Part shown: positions 23,762 through 38,792 of the stretch, piece by piece
How the letters are laid out: each line of letters begins with the position of its first letter
Numbering within the stretch: the stretch's first letter is position 1
NCBI RefSeq assembly: GCF_030463565.1
Contig: NC_134656.1
Location: forward strand, 5,628,501-5,692,500
Direction of reading: 5' to 3'
Origin: Pelecanus crispus
Taxonomy: Eukaryota > Chordata > Aves > Pelecaniformes > Pelecanidae
DNA length: 64,000 nt
Notes under the pieces: model-generated
Seen by the model: only the letters and a program-made list of their open reading frames with translations
Told to the model about the DNA's origin: nothing
The model's database searches: none
Program-made: the position numbers and the translations under genes

Positions 23762-24354
23762 TGTCGTGGCTTAACCCCAGCCGGCAACTCGGCCCCACGC
23801 AGCCGCTCGCTCGCTCCCCCCCGGTGGGATGGGGGAGAGAACCAGGAGAGTAAAACTGAGAAAACTCGTGGGTTGAGATAAAGACAGTTTAACAGGTAAA
23901 GCAAAAGCCGCGCACACAAGCAAAGCAGAACAAGGGATTCATTCACCACTTCCCATGGGCAGGCAGGTGCTCAGCCATCCCCAGGAAAGCAGGGCTCCAT
24001 CACGCGTAACGGTGACTCGGGAAGACAAACGCCATCGCTCCCAACGTCCCCCCCTTCCCCCTTCTTCCCCCAGCTTCCCGTGCCGAGCGTGACGCCATAC
24101 GGTGTGGAACGTCCCTTGGGTCAGCTGGGGTCAGCTGTCCCGGCTGTGTCCCCTCCCAGCTCCTTGTGCCCCCCAGCCTGCTCGCTGGTGGGGTGGGTGA
24201 GCAGCAGCAAAGGCCTTGGCTCTGGGTGAGCCCTGCTCGGCAGTGAGGAAAACATCCCTGTGTCATCAACACTGCTTCCAGCACAAATCCAGAACACAGC
24301 CCCATAGGAGCTGCTATGGGAAAAATCAACTCTGTCCCAGCCAAAACCAGCCCA
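23762..24354 (-). mobile_element. solo LTR of an avian endogenous retrovirus (ERVL-like)
   Basis: The element is 593 bp and starts TGTCGTGGCTTAACCCC on the plus strand; its sense orientation is minus, where it ends GGGGTTAAGCCACGACA. It is GC-rich against an AT-rich background. Typical internal landmarks are present: a GCTCGCTCGCTCCC-rich end, GTGGGTTGAGATAAAGACAG, and GTCAGCTGGGGTCAGCTGTCCC. Flanking 5-bp duplications (ATCTT) are perfect. Five-base duplications fit avian class III (ERVL-like) elements. No gag, pol or env sequence adjoins it, so it is a solo LTR left by recombination. Short open frames inside it are not genes. The position where relatives have a TATA-like motif here reads GC-rich, so promoter activity is doubtful. 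Confidence 0.9.
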
Positions 24355-24359
24355 ATCTT
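24355..24359. repeat. target-site duplication, right copy (ATCTT)
   Basis: This is an exact copy of the five bases at 23757-23761, immediately after the LTR terminus. Confidence 0.85.
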
Positions 24360-27300
24360 GTAAATTGGGTAGTGGTGAAACTGTAATATTATGATTGTTC
24401 GTCCAATGTCCACTTTAGCACAAGCTCTTTGTTTCAGTAATTCAGATGATAGGCTAATAATGGAGGTGTCAATGGATTTTCATTCTACACAGCTTTATTG
24501 ATCTTGGAGAGTTTTGCCTGTTGTTGGGATTGCTTTCAGTTTGGTTCTGGACCCTGGTTTAGTAGGCCTCTAATTTTGGAAGTAGAGAAATATTTCTGTC
24601 TTACTCTTCCTGTCTTTCTTGCCTGCCATTTAGTTATTCGGGGGCAAGAAAGCTCTTAATGGGGCCTTGTATGGTTGCTTAAAATCCTTCTAGTTTCTAT
24701 TATGCCCTGACGTGTCCCCAGTAATCGGTAATGGCACAGCACATACCTAAAATCAGTGAGCCTAGAAAACCACTTGACATTGTGAACTGCTTTACAATGA
24801 CTCATGCTTCTGATCTACAGACTCATTCTGTCCATATGGATAAAACTACATGCAGCAACTCGTTCCAGCTTTGCTGGGAGATACTTTCTTAAAGGAATGG
24901 ATTCTCACATATAAGTGAGATCTTCTGGAAGATTATTGCATGCTACATCAACAAACTAACGGAGAAAAAAAAGCATATCTTAGAATACTGGCATGAATCA
25001 AATCATACAAACAGATGATTATGGGCATTTTACATAACCAGTCAAAATTAGTTTCTCTTCAGTTTTGTCACATATCTGAAGTCTATTATATTTTATTCCA
25101 CATTGAGACTGACTATTATTATTTTAAGTTAAGATGAACTTACTTAAAAAGGACAATTATTTTAAACAGTATTAATAATTCCAGCAGTATGCTGCAACTA
25201 GTAACAACTGTAAAACATACAAGCTTTAAAAATTCATTATTTAGAACACTCAGTAGCATATCAAATTCTAAATGCTAGAACTGCAAGTTTCTTATCCTGA
25301 GAGGTTTAAAGAAGCAGTAATTAAATAAAGCAAGTTACAACTAAAGCAAGTGACTGCATGGATGCCTGCCACTATCACACAGGTTTCAGGGCTTAGCAGA
25401 ATCTTTTGAAGCTTGATCTAAAATCTCTAAATCTTGAATGAGTGACTCTGGAATCACTCTGACTTCACAGCATCCTCTGATTCTTTCCATTTATATGGAT
25501 GAACATATTGCTGTAATGATTTGAACTGTACACTTAATACAGAGGACCAGTATTGCACTGCATTAATTCCATTTGAAATAAAGTCATTTTTGTTTTCTCT
25601 TTTTACCCAATCTATTTTTTGGTGTCACTTCCTAAGCTGGAATCTCTGTGCAAGATTACTTGTATTCATTTAAGTTCAAAACATTATCCTGCTCAGAGAA
25701 ACCCAATTAACTTCAGTTGGCTCAATATACAGCAAAACATCTATTTTAACTATGTATAAAGATAAACCTACTGCCAGGTACTACACAGTATGTGGTGCTA
25801 TATTGCGCTTCAATTTCAATTTATGTCTTAATCGGGATTTGAGGAGGTAAACCCACATACCATTGGCATGCATTTCTAGGTTCCATCTATCTGCGGAAAG
25901 GGCTCCTCCCAGGTGTCTAAAACCCTGTATCGTTTTAAAGTACTTTACAAACTTAAATGAAAAGAAAGTATCTTATAGGATTGTTAACTACTAATTTTCC
26001 TTACGAGGACAATGATGCTGAGAACAGCACACAATATCTTACTGTCAGCAGAAGATACAGATACTGGAATTATCATTTCCAGTTGCTGGTCTACCACCGA
26101 CAGCTAGCACAAGGTGCCAATGTTTATGAAGACCTCCCTTGATTGACTAGACAAAACTTCTAGTTAAATATTAGTATAATAAAGTAATAGTGAACTATAG
26201 GGTCTGAAATAAATTTTGTGCAGGTACTTTAAACACTACTTGTTTGATGGAAAATAAAAGTTTATGGGTGTACCCTAATTCTGGCACTTTCTAGATCTCA
26301 AGTCAAATTAGCAAAACGGAACTGGTACATTTCCTGATTAGCCCAGAAATTACTGTTAATCTTGTTTTACTTAAAAACTATTTCTCCCTTTGTTCTTTTC
26401 TCAGTTTGACTTCATACCTTGAAATATCTCATAACAGAAGTACTGACTTCACCTTTTCACTTTTTCTTAAGGGATGTATCTGATCTTACAAGGCTGCAAG
26501 TTCCAAGAGCAGTGTGCAGACTGCTTATAACCTTATTAACAAACTTGAGAGCCCCAGTCCCCTGCAGAATTAGGATGAAAATGTGCAAGTCCCTCATCTT
26601 CTGAAACCCTCATAATCTTTCCATGATAACATTTCTTGATTAAATTCTGACTTTGGGAAATCTTGCTACTTGCTAGGAAGACATTGTTCCTGAAGTTTTG
26701 CCCTGCTTCATATGTTAGAAAAGTACAAAGCAACTAGAAGACACGCTGATTGAACTTTGAAATTTTTGTACCATATTCTGAGGACAGATATTTTTGATGC
26801 TGTATTTCCACAATTGTGTAATATCGGTGAAATTTTTTTTTTTTCGTTTTTGTTTGTTTGTTTGTTTTTTGGGGTTTTTTTGTAAACACTACCAGAATAC
26901 AGTATTAAAACCTTTTAAGAAGAATGTGATCTGTAATAGCTTTCCTTCATTCTAGAATAGCACCATTTTGATCATTATTAAATGTACAGTTTTCTATCTA
27001 GTTGATTCTCCTTTTCTTGAATATCCATAAATGAAAACATTCAAAAGGCTTAAATCAGTAAGAATATCATTAGCAAAAATGTATTTTAGTGTGTAAGTAA
27101 ACATTGTATTGGCCCTTTTGAACTCTTCATGCAATTTGTATCAGTGAATATTTCCTATTCTATTTCTTATGCTGCTACTTTTCTCAGCTCCAGTCTTTCT
27201 AGTTTATTATATGTCTTTACTTTAAATTTACACCACTTCTTTCTAAAAAGAAACGTGTCTAACACATCTGTTGGGTTTGTAACATTGTTGGTGGCTTCAT

Positions 27301-30300
27301 AATGAAAATAATAAATAGGATTTTTAGTGCTTAAAAAAATCTAAAAACCTCAAAGGATTTCCATTCTTTTGTCCTTTCATCAAATTCACTCCTGTGCATT
27401 TCCCTTGTTAGGAAAGAGTTAACAACCTCCAGCCAGCAGTCTGTAATCAACAGGTTGCTCTAACAGAAAAATAATAACCCTAATCCATCTTTCGAAGTTT
27501 AGGAGGTTGGACTAAATGGTGAAAAAATACTGCTTAAAGCCCTCTTAAAAACAGAAGTGGGGCCAGTACTAAAATGCTTTGTGTTTCAGGAAAAAATCTT
27601 TCTCATTGCTAAGTGAAAGAACCATCACATTAAAAAAATTATAACTTTAAAATTTCTGTCTTATCATCTAGGATTTAATTATATCTCTGTCTATATAAAA
27701 TGATAACAAAACACTTGCTAACCTTTAGGTGGCCAATTCACAGGCAGGTGGAGAGGTTCAGATCTCTCTGGAATAGCGTTGAAATGAAGCATCCTGTTTT
27801 CTTTTTTCAGTGTCTTTCTCTTCTCTTTTTTTTAAGCATTTGAAAATTGAAGGGTGGGTGGTGGGGTGTGTGCAAAGAGAGGAGGGGGTGAAGTCAGCCC
27901 ACGCTTGGTGTGGGAAGAGTTTTAATGGCCGATGCTGGTAATATGGTTTGCCTGCTACAGTGTCTGCACTACTGCAGCTCTGTGTGTGGGCGTAAAGAAA
28001 TGACACGACTGGGTTTCAAACCATTACACTGAAGATTTGCAAACAGTTAAAAAAAAAAAACAACCCCATCAGGCACAAATGAAAAATTATTACTTTTTTT
28101 CTTTTCTCTTTTTCTAAGGTTTGTTTGTTGCCTTTTTTTTTAACCTAACAGATGTAATCCAGTCAAGTTTCTTCCTCAGCCTCTAAATTTAAAAAGGTAA
28201 GTTAAGTATTCAGGAAGGTTTTTGATTTTACATACTGTGAACATTTTGTTATGATTTTTGCTGCTATTTTTTAATTAACCTACAAGAGCCCATATACCAA
28301 ACGGCATCCAGATTTCCACAGTAAGAATCTTCACAGGACACCTGTATTTCTGCCTTTGAACATGCTAAGTAGGTACGCAAATCTTGGTAGCACCGAGTAG
28401 CATGGTGTGATAGACATAGCAGCCACTCCACAACCAGCCAGGTAGGAAATCTTAGACCATGACTATTCCCTTGAATATTCCACAAAACACAGCCAAGAAA
28501 AAAAGGGACATCCTGGCAGCCCATTTTTGTTCAGTAGTCTAGCAATGCATCAGGCTTACTGATCCAAATCAGGCAGAAAACAGGCTTGAATGTTGTAACT
28601 ACCGGATGTAAAGGAGACCAACGGGAGTGAGATGAAGGGGCTGTTCTCTGTAACATCACGGGGAATGAGAGGAAAATGCTATTTAAGCTAAAATAGAATT
28701 GCTGGCGCAAGAGAAGGTGAATATAAATCGTTATGAATACACTGTTGTTGGGAAGGACATGTGGAAGTTTTTTGTCGGACAATGAGACCACTTCTCAAAC
28801 ATATTTTTGACCACAAAGAGTGAAACGGAGACAAAAGTTTTAGAAAGGAGCTTCAGGCAACCTTTATGACTTGGCTGCTCCATGATGGTAGGAGACCAGC
28901 ACTTGTTAAATGCATGTTTTTGTGTACGTATGAGAGAAGACATCCAGCTTGAAAATCATGTGCTTGGACACAGGGCATAAGCGTTCTTGAGTGTAATGGT
29001 TTAGGTGTGTATTTTTTCAAATATTCAGATGAGCCCCAAATCAAACAGGAGTTCTATTGCATTTGGTATTCTGCTGGCAATAAAAAGCAGGGCGACTGGA
29101 TACCTAGACAAAGGGGGATGGGAAAGGGAGGAGACACTTCATGATGCCCATATTGCTATTTAGTGCGTAGTATCATTGGCAATTCTTCACCCCATCTCCT
29201 GGCTGCAGCATGAGGCAAACAGCTGAGAGCTCCCAGTGTGGAGGCTCCAGAGCCAAATGCCAAGTCAGCAGAATCCAGTGTGTGAGTAAAACCAGCAAAA
29301 CTGGACTTGAGGACTTCAGACTACTAATCCCAACCTTTAACAAAGAATCTGATAGAGGTAGTTAAACGATGGATCACACTACAGTGAATGAAAAACAGTC
29401 TTCAATTCTGCATCTATTTGGTAAAACTGTCTAAGAGACACTACCGCTAATGCACAGCAGTACAGGCTGACTTGGTATTAAGTGGCGTCTGGCTGCCTGC
29501 CACAGTAGAAGCTTAAAATCTTCTTTCATGTATAAACTAACAGCTGAGGTCAGTTCCAGGAAAATTTTGCCAGAGAAATGTCTGCGGCCTCAGCTGATAC
29601 AGAAAAGTGCATGTTTAGAGAGAAAAGAAGTATGGCTCCCAGCAGGGTTACATTCATACAGACTGAGTGCAATTGTACAACATGATGTAGAATGCAAACT
29701 GAAATTGCTTAAATCAATTCAGTAAAACTGGTAATTTTCCTAGCATTGTAATTTTTTTGTGTGTATAGAAGTAAAAAAACAGATTTTTACCTTTTTTATT
29801 ACTTTGTCTTTCTCTAAACTCTGAATTAATCTTTGTGTACTGCTGCTCAACGAAGGCACGTTTTGCCCAGTTAAACACTGTGCATTATTAATGAGTATTA
29901 TCATTTGAATCTTTTACTATAATTCATATTTTAAAAAATTACTAATTACAATTTTCTTGACCCAGTTTGAAAAGTGTAGTAACAAAATACATAGCCTGAA
30001 GTAGTAACTCTGAAAGGTGTATGTGGCTCATGTTTGTCTCAGTATGTCATGGACAACTATGTACAGTGACTCTGTAATAGTCATATTTCCAAGTTACTGC
30101 AGCATTCATCATTTCTGCCATGGTATGGGCCACTTTGCTGCAGATAAAGTAACATCTGGAATGTCTAAATGCACCTAATCCTCCTCTGAGGACTAATCCC
30201 CATGAAGAATCATTACATAATAGTGCTATCAGTTATCACAAATAGCAATATTTCTTCTACAGATGTGAACTCTTAAGTTTGAATATACAGAAATCATGGT

Positions 30301-31423
30301 TGCCTACAGAACTTTCATTTGACCAAAGGCACATTCACACCATGGTACTTAACATGAGTTTTTTCCCCCCAAAATCACAGCTCTCTAAATTGACAGAATC
30401 TTTTAAAGCAAGTATTAAACATCTGGAAAATTTTGAATATAAAAAAATATTCAAAGCAGGAGGAATGAAGGCATTCTAGTAGATCGGACAGCCAACTATT
30501 ACCCTTGTATCAATACTGCATAACTACTAAGATTCATATGGCACTTTTGTATATTTTGTCGAGATGGCAAGAACCGCCACCTAAAGAGGAGTGTAACCTT
30601 CACGTACTGGTCAGATCATACCAAAAAAGAAAGTCCAAGAGAAAAGAACTTAAAGACAAAAATGTGCTTGAACAGCAAAAGGGAGAGACACAGCTTCATT
30701 AGAAGCAAACGCAGGTCTACTTGCCAAAGAAAAGCCAGTACAAGGAAAAAAACTAAAACACAAGGCAAAAGTAATAGAGCCCATAGGGAAAAGACTCAAG
30801 GGCTGCTGAGAAAGTGCTAAGGCAATCACAAAAATGAAAAGGTTCAGCTGGTTGTGCATACAACCTAAGTGTTTCACTAAGAATTGAATTTCTTCTTTAA
30901 AGTGCTTGCGTTATTTTCACAGCCCAACAGCAGGGCTGTACATGTAGACACTCACCCAAAGGAGAAGGAAAAGAGGGGAAAAAAAAAAAAGTTAGCCTCA
31001 AACCATCTTCCATTAAAATACCACAGACCTTTTTTCCAAATATAGATTTAATGTGTTTGAGGTAGGGCTCTAAATGCTGAATCATCAGGGTTGATTTGGG
31101 GTTTTGTTTGGTTTGGTTTTTTAGTATTAATTCAGCATAAGCAGGTCTGGAGGAGGACTGTTTTATGGATTAATTCACAAGGATAGTCTACAACCCAAGG
31201 AGATCCGTGAGTCTAGCTTTGCTTCTAAAGCACCAGGTAATAGCGTGGTAATGAAGAGAGCTCCAGTTACTCCTCCTCCCTCAAGTCATTCTTTTGCTGA
31301 TAGTTAAAAGGTTAAAAAGTGGAGGATGTTATGGTGCCTTTTCTACAAAACAGATGTTTTGCAGGAGGATTATGAAGGGTATTTCCAGGTCTTTTAGATT
31401 GCTGGACTAATGAGCTCTAGTAC

Positions 31424-31501
31424 TTTCAGGCATATCACATCATAAATAGGAGTAATTATAATTTTCAGGCATATCACATCATAAATATGAGTGATTACAA
31501 T
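31424..31501. repeat. 39-bp tandem duplication, two copies
   Basis: TTTCAGGCATATCACATCAT occurs at 31424 and again at 31463. The two 39-bp units differ at only about four positions, including AGGAGTAATT against ATGAGTGATT. The arrangement is a simple, fairly recent local duplication. Confidence 0.9.
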
Positions 31502-34500
31502 TATGATGCACTTAAAGCAATGTAGCTTTCAGAGGAACAGTTGCTTCAACTCAAAAAGTCAGCAAGGTTAGCTGTCTTTTACACAGGCACAAAGTAGAAT
31601 ATAGTCATACTAATTTTTCCATCTGTTTCTTATTTGTCATAGAAAACTTCAGAACTTCTGATAGTATTCAGAAATGTTCTAAAACCCACCAGCTACACTA
31701 ACTTAAACATACTTTACACAAAATGAGACTAGAATTTGACAGTGTCGTTGATCATTTGAACCAACGTCAAAAACAGTAAAAGGAAGCATCAATAACTAGA
31801 ACTGTAGAAACACAGCACTCCCATCACCGTGACCCCAGACCAGTACCAGTCACATCGGTAAACCCATGCTCCACACCATTCAGCCAACTCAACTGCATTT
31901 TTTTTTATTTTCTCCTAAGCTTTTATGTACTTGTGTTTTTTCTCAAGATGTTGTCAAGGAAACCCTACATTCTTGTAGCTTAGTATCCAGCTCTTGCTAC
32001 AGACACAAAACAATTCAGGATTTTGAACTGATTGATATCCTTTCCTTCCCACTATGAAGGGATGCTCTTAATACCATAAGCCGGACAGAGTTGAAGGAAG
32101 ACTTGTTTTTGATGATTGAGTTCTTCCAAAATGCCTATGGGAAATCTGCCAATTAACTCTTCTATTTATTAATTTTACTGAATTATTTTACATATCAATA
32201 TTCTATTATGCTGTATGCTATCCACTGAAAAATAGCCCTGTAATCATACTGGTGTCCTCTTATTTACCTCTGTCACACTTCCTCTCTTATTTTATTGTCT
32301 TTGAACAATGTTGAGCTCCTCTGACAAAAATATTTTTGGATTGTGCGAGAGCTGCCAGCTAAATTTCTAGTGATAATAATTAAGTTAAAGTTGTACGCTC
32401 CTTGTGTCCTTTTCTGTGTCCTAATCTTACCTAATATTTATACAGTTTTTCACTGGCAAAAGAGGTACTATATATATATGTACACAGAATTTGTGATGCA
32501 CTCCAGGGAACAACTGCTTTTCAACACCTGCGTGTGAAATAGTAGTGTCCACTCTGCCCGTGGTTAGCTTTCCTAGAGTGCACTAGTCACATCCACGCTG
32601 CAAAGCACCAGGTCAGTCTCCGGGTTGGCACCTACTGTTTATGTCTCACGCCTGTTGTCCAAAAAGTTCTTTCAGCATGCTATGTGCAACACTCATCTGC
32701 TCCATGCATGCCACAAAAGCATTCCAGTTCTTATCACAGGCTTTAACCTGCCATTTTAATCCTTACCCTTACAGAGATGATCAGTGAAACATACAGAATG
32801 CCTCACGCTCCTGGATAACTTCAAGATAAAGATGGGAAGTGGTCATGTGAAAAGAGTACTTGTAGCTCCCTGGCGGAGTGAAGTATATGATTGCACTGGA
32901 CTTGTTCTTCAATTGTATGTCATGGTAAAAGGTATTTCTGTCATTCTCTCCTTTGGGTTTCATGGAGCTATGCTTTTATCTGTTGTCAAGGAAACACTAG
33001 GTTTTTTCCCCCCTTGCTCATTAATGTCTGCATTTTTGTTTCCATAGCTACAAAGGAACCTTAGTGTTTTAAAATAGCAGTAATTGGATTACCATGACTT
33101 TTTGTAATTTATTGACACCGTTAATGGCTCCGATTTTCAAAAGCAGACACCAAATCTGTATCAGCAGTTTTTCAGCTATTAACATTTGTTATCTCCTTGT
33201 CCTGGAATACTGGGTACATGCTGAGAAAAGTCTTCAGCATCCAAGCACTCACTGCACCCAGTCTCAGACTCTATACATGGTGCTCTAAGTCATTGAGTTC
33301 TTAGCAGGAATGGGCAATCTGTTGTTATATTTAAATGTGGGTTTCTGTCTGTGCTAATAAGTTATATGCAAAACTGCGGAGATTTAGCCTGTTTGTTCTT
33401 CTCTTACAGGTTGCTAAAGAGTCCTTAAATAACCAAAATGAAATGTGACAGTTAACTTTTAAGTGGAAGTTTCCCTGACCATGTCTGTACTGAATGAGCA
33501 TCTATTTGGCAAAAGCTGAATTTCCAAACACCTGTCCCAAAATGCCTTCATCTTGGCACAAAATATGAGCTGAAATTACTGAAAATAGTCTGCTTTTTAG
33601 TTGTGTTTTGATTTCTGACAGGCACCTGCAAGGGAGTGCAGAGGTTCTATTGTGTTAACCCCAACGTCTAACATATTACCGATGCTTTGAAAATTTGACC
33701 CCAGAAGAATAGTCTGAGAGAATTTTTACAGCCAAGCATCTAGCACATTCTGGATACAGAAACATGGAAAAAGCACAAAGAATTGAGAGCACCAGTGTTA
33801 CTAAGAACTGGTATTACTTAGCAGGGGCACAGTTCACGTTTTCTGAAGATAAAAACTGAAACTCCAAGACAAGGCTGATCTGCACGTCTGTCTGCCTGTC
33901 TGTATGCACACTCCTACCATGCTGAAATTGCTACCATGCCACCTTCTAATGCTTCTAATTTATTTGTTACAATTTACTTGCCTACTTGAAGGGTCTGTAA
34001 AGCGCCAGAAATGCATATTCTATACCCTTACCCTTCCTTTCCGCTATCTCCAGTTCCTGCTGTCCTCCGGCTCGGCACAGCTTGTCCCATGTCCCCTAAT
34101 GAGGAGGCATCCCCAGGTGTGGCTGCCTGGCCAAGCAGCACGCCTAACAGAAAGCAGCCAAATGCACGGCATGGACTTCCCACCGGTGGTGTCACCACTC
34201 GGGGCTTCTGCACTCTGAGTCCCAGTCAGTAGCCATATACCAGTCCCACAGTCTAACTTGATTAAAATTAGCCAACGGTTTAAAAAGTTGTAAGAGGACA
34301 GACAGAATGACTAGATAGCACCTATCTCTTTAGAAAAACAAGCTGAAGAGTCACCAACCTAAAAAGTTTACAATCTAGGTATAAGAAAAAGGTGACAACG
34401 AGTGGCTAGACATAGATAAGTATAAACAAGGAAGTCCCTTTAATCTAAAATACTAGTTCCTACTTTTCATAATGGATTTCTGTGCATCCTTGAGGCTAAG

Positions 34501-37500
34501 ACATTCTATTACCATAGAAACGGTATCCTGTGTCATTGTGGACCTTAGTGTAGATGTGTGCTGTTATGGAAACAGTCATCTTAACAGCTGTCCTCATGTT
34601 ACATATTTCAATTATTGTGTCTGTAAAGATCCATTACTAAACTATACTTTCAGGATTAATTTTAATAAAAACTAAGTCTCTGAAGTATTTAGCAATTTAA
34701 TAAACACCTCAAGGCTGCTCCAAATTAAAAATACAGCATTAGAACAAAATGTATATTAAAATTACAGTGCCCTTTCAATAATTACCTATCTTTCCAAATG
34801 TCTAGCATCTACAAAGGTTTGGGGAAAGAAGTTGTCTGTCCACCCCAACAATCATTAGTAAAACTACTTCAGGAAAGCAAATTTTTAAGCCGTGTGTTCT
34901 GTGCAAGGACTCCTTTGCACACACATCCTACATGCATGCATGCATGGAAATGAAAGAAAAAACATTAAAGTTCAGTGAGAAAATGTGGCTTAGTTGATGG
35001 AACTGGGAACTGTGAATTCTTAAATTTTAATCACAGATGAACCATTCTTTTGTCTTGGAAAAGCCATCTAAGACAGATCTTGAAAAAGATAAATGTGAGT
35101 TGGAAGCTCAACTCCCACTATTTATTTCCTGGGAATTGAGTCCTTAGCTGATCCTAGAGCTTTGAGAAAATCTTCTCAACGTTTTCATATTTGTAACATC
35201 TGAGGTACTACTACTTACTTATTTCACTACATTTCTGTGGGCTTAAGTATTTCTTAATTTTCTTGAATAAAGCTGTTGAAGAATCTGTGACACATTTATA
35301 AGCTTTTGTTTGAGTTAGTGGTCATTCATCACTTAACTTGTCAGATGTAAATAGTTTCCTGGCTAATTATATTGATTATACGATTTAGTTACTGCAATTT
35401 AAGACTGTAAATGCACACTTGTAGTCTTTATCTCTTTATCTTTTTTTTTTTTAATCAAAATCATCTGTACCAAGAAGGTTATATCCTACCTCTTTATTCC
35501 TACACAAAATACTAGTTATTAGGGCTTGTCATGGGAACATTTCCTAACACTGAAAAACTGAAAAGATATCAACTACAGATTGCATTTTAACATGTATAAA
35601 GAAACATCCAAACATAATGAATTCATTGGTAAAATTGAAGCACCTCCACTAAGCTTCAGGGAAGCAGGAAAACAAAAACTACTCAGAAACATGTCAGTTT
35701 TGAAACCAGCTAATATCCCCTCATAAGGCCCGTGATGCAATGATACCTCAGCAATATTCTTATTATCATTTAAATGGAGTAATGGTTTTGTTATGTCCTT
35801 CTAATTTAGCCTTGAATTTGACTCCTTAGACACTTTTTCTTTCCTAAACCAAACTACTGAAGCATGTGTTCTTGAATTCAGCTTGAAGAACATTAAAAAT
35901 TAGTCCAGCAAATCTTCGCCCCCAAAAAAGGTTTTCAAACTAGAACTCACTGTGCTCTGGGCACAGACGTGACTGTCTGCAGGCTGAGAGCGCAGTCGCA
36001 GAAATGAGGAGCTGCTGGGGCTGGCGCAGCTTGTGGGCCAACGTTAAACTTGCAGGAAAACTCTCAGTCGGTGGGAAACTTGTTGGCATTCCACTTTCAG
36101 GATATGTGACAGGCCAAATAAGATGTCAGTGCAGAAAATTATATTTTTTTTCCTTCAAAATATTTACAGCATCTCTAATCTTAGTAAATAAATGTGCCAA
36201 AACCTGGAAAATGTTTAAGTAGATTTAAGTCAAGTGAAAAGGAATATCAGTTATTTCCAGGACAAGCAGTTGCTAGATACTTTCACATTTTTCCCTTGGA
36301 AAATCAATATGGCAAAAATAAAGTACTGAAAAAAAAAAATTATCTTTTTCTTAACATTTCCTTTAACTGTTTAGATTCTGTAAGCTTTGTTGTTTGGCAT
36401 ATGTGTCATAATTTATTTTGTTCTTATATTCACAACCGCCAAAGAGAGGAGTTTGTTATCCAGATTGTTACCTGTGAAAGATTCCATCTTCACAGTGCTG
36501 GTATTCCCCATTGGCTTAGTAAGTAGTCTCTATGAACTGTCAGAGCTCTCAGTGCTTTCTCATATTATTTCTGAAAAGACAGAATAAATTGATGTGCTCA
36601 AGTTAACTAACAAAGCTGGCGGGTATAATCCCATTTTGTTCATCTTCCAAAAATCACGAGTGTTTTAGTGAGGCTAACAGTTGCTCTCCTTCTCTCCATT
36701 TATAGCCATGTTTTTCAGAAAACAAATTCTCTGATATTTATTTTTTAGTATTGCAGTTTTCGGAATGCATTCCTGTGCTGACTAGATTCTCTAAGAGGCA
36801 ACAACAGAATATAGTAGTTAAAAGACAGACGACATACCATACTCTCAATATAGGCCTTAAAAAAAAAGCCTAATAGTAGATGAGATAGGAATTACTTTTT
36901 GAAGAAAGTCTTTCTGAGTGAGCACAGAAGAGATTCAACATCTGAGGTTGGCCTAAGTCCTAATTCTGCAGGCATTTTTTTCATGGTTTTGATCCTCACA
37001 ATTACTTAAATAATCAGATGAATAATTATTGAACTAAAAAGAATATTCACCATCACTTTTCTAAAGAAGGGTCTTTCTTACAGTTGTAGTTAACTTTTGT
37101 ATAAATCCATGCAGATCCCTTGTATGAGTGTTCAGATGGTTTTGAAAGTACTCTAATTTTAAGTTTATCAGCAAGCATTAAGAGATACTTACACACTTAA
37201 ATACACATTTATAAAAGGAACAAACACCGATTTTGGAGTAACCAAATTAAATAAGTTTTAGTTGCTTCTGGTACTGGGTTGTCTCCAAGTTTTCTGTTTA
37301 ATGAAGCTTTTTTTTTACTAATATCTTAGTTTTACTTAGAACTGACCTTGCCTGCTGCTTTCATTGCTGATGTATCTGACAGCGTCAGTCCCTGTTTGAG
37401 TCCATATGCTCAGGGGAGTGTTCAGCTGTTCAGACTCTATTTGTTTTTTCTGTTCCTATGATACTCATACCATTGTACATTTGGGAGCCCCTTACTTAGA

Positions 37501-38792
37501 AGATGCATAGTATGCATATCTTGATGAAGGAGAAAAGCTGCTGTAGCTCCTATACTCTTCATCTTTTTATAGACCTTGATTTTTAATAATTACTGATTTA
37601 CAGTATTTTATGTATTTCGGAGAGCTGCTGTATGCTTGGAATTTGTCACCAGTAGAAAGTGTATATAAAAACTATTCTTATTTCTGAGCATGAAAACCAT
37701 ACATTGACACTAACCAAAAAGGTCAAACTCCAATTTTGCCATCTTACTAGTCATGAACATACTTGAAAAACAATGGATATCCTATTGATTTAGTGCAGTA
37801 GAACTGATATGAATATTATTTACTTGTGCAGCAACTTGAAGTAGTTCTTAGATGACTGAAGTTTAGAGAGAAAAAAATTGAGGCAGCTAATAAGAAAGTG
37901 CTTTAATGTACACTATGAAAGAACTAGATATGAAAAATTACATTTAAAATGGTTGTTTTGTGAGAAGACTAGTCATTGTTAAATCTACTTTTTGCAAATA
38001 TTTATTCCTTTTAAAAATATTTTTAACTTCAGTTTGTGGCTGTTAACATTTTGGACTCTATACACATATAACAGAGAACGTATATAAATCCTGAAGAGAT
38101 GGATGGCATTAATCCAAGTTGGCTTAATCACACTATGGTTTTATGCTTTCTCAGTGCTTTGAATTTAACATTTTTTTTTCATTTGTACATGTGGTTTATT
38201 CCTTTAATTACTGCTTTTGCTGAAACACTAAGTTGCAGACAGCTTAGTATACAGATTAGTTTCAGCATCACATTAAGTGGAGGTAGTACGATGGTGAAAA
38301 AGCTTTTGTCTCCCGAAGTACTCTCTAACTAATCATCACTAATGAAGCTGCACAAATTAATAACAGTAATGGTGGGGGGGTGGGGTGGTCCGAGTTTTCA
38401 TGCCTAGATTCCGTATCTAAGAACTGTTGTGTGCGCTGAACACTTTCCATCCTTGGTACCGAGTAAGATGTAAAGTATGGAGAAAAACAAGAACATGATT
38501 TTGCAGGTATACTACATGCACAGGGAGGAGTTAAGGCTGTGATGACATTACCTTGGTATTCTTCGCAAAGTGCAACACTTCAAGTACTGTTCTGTAAATG
38601 GTAACAGCTTGTATGTACTTGTAATACTTCCTAAATTCTTCGATCCTCTTTAAGTTGTTGTACAAATGTTACTCAAATTTTCTTATTCCTATGTACCAGG
38701 CTTGTACTAGCCTGTTAACTGTGTTTGGCTTTGGATCAGAACAGTTCTAGAGAAGGTAGTGGCATTCTTTCGCAGGCCTTCCAAGATTGTAA

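Noticed and set aside
24000-24413. 137-codon minus-strand open frame
   Set aside because: It lies almost entirely within the solo LTR at 23762-24354 and runs past its edge; LTRs do not encode such a protein.
27480-27545. Possible second CR1 fragment (TTAGGAGGTTGGACTAAATGG)
   Set aside because: Only about 20 bases resemble the CR1 3' region and the flanks do not, so it is too weak to call.
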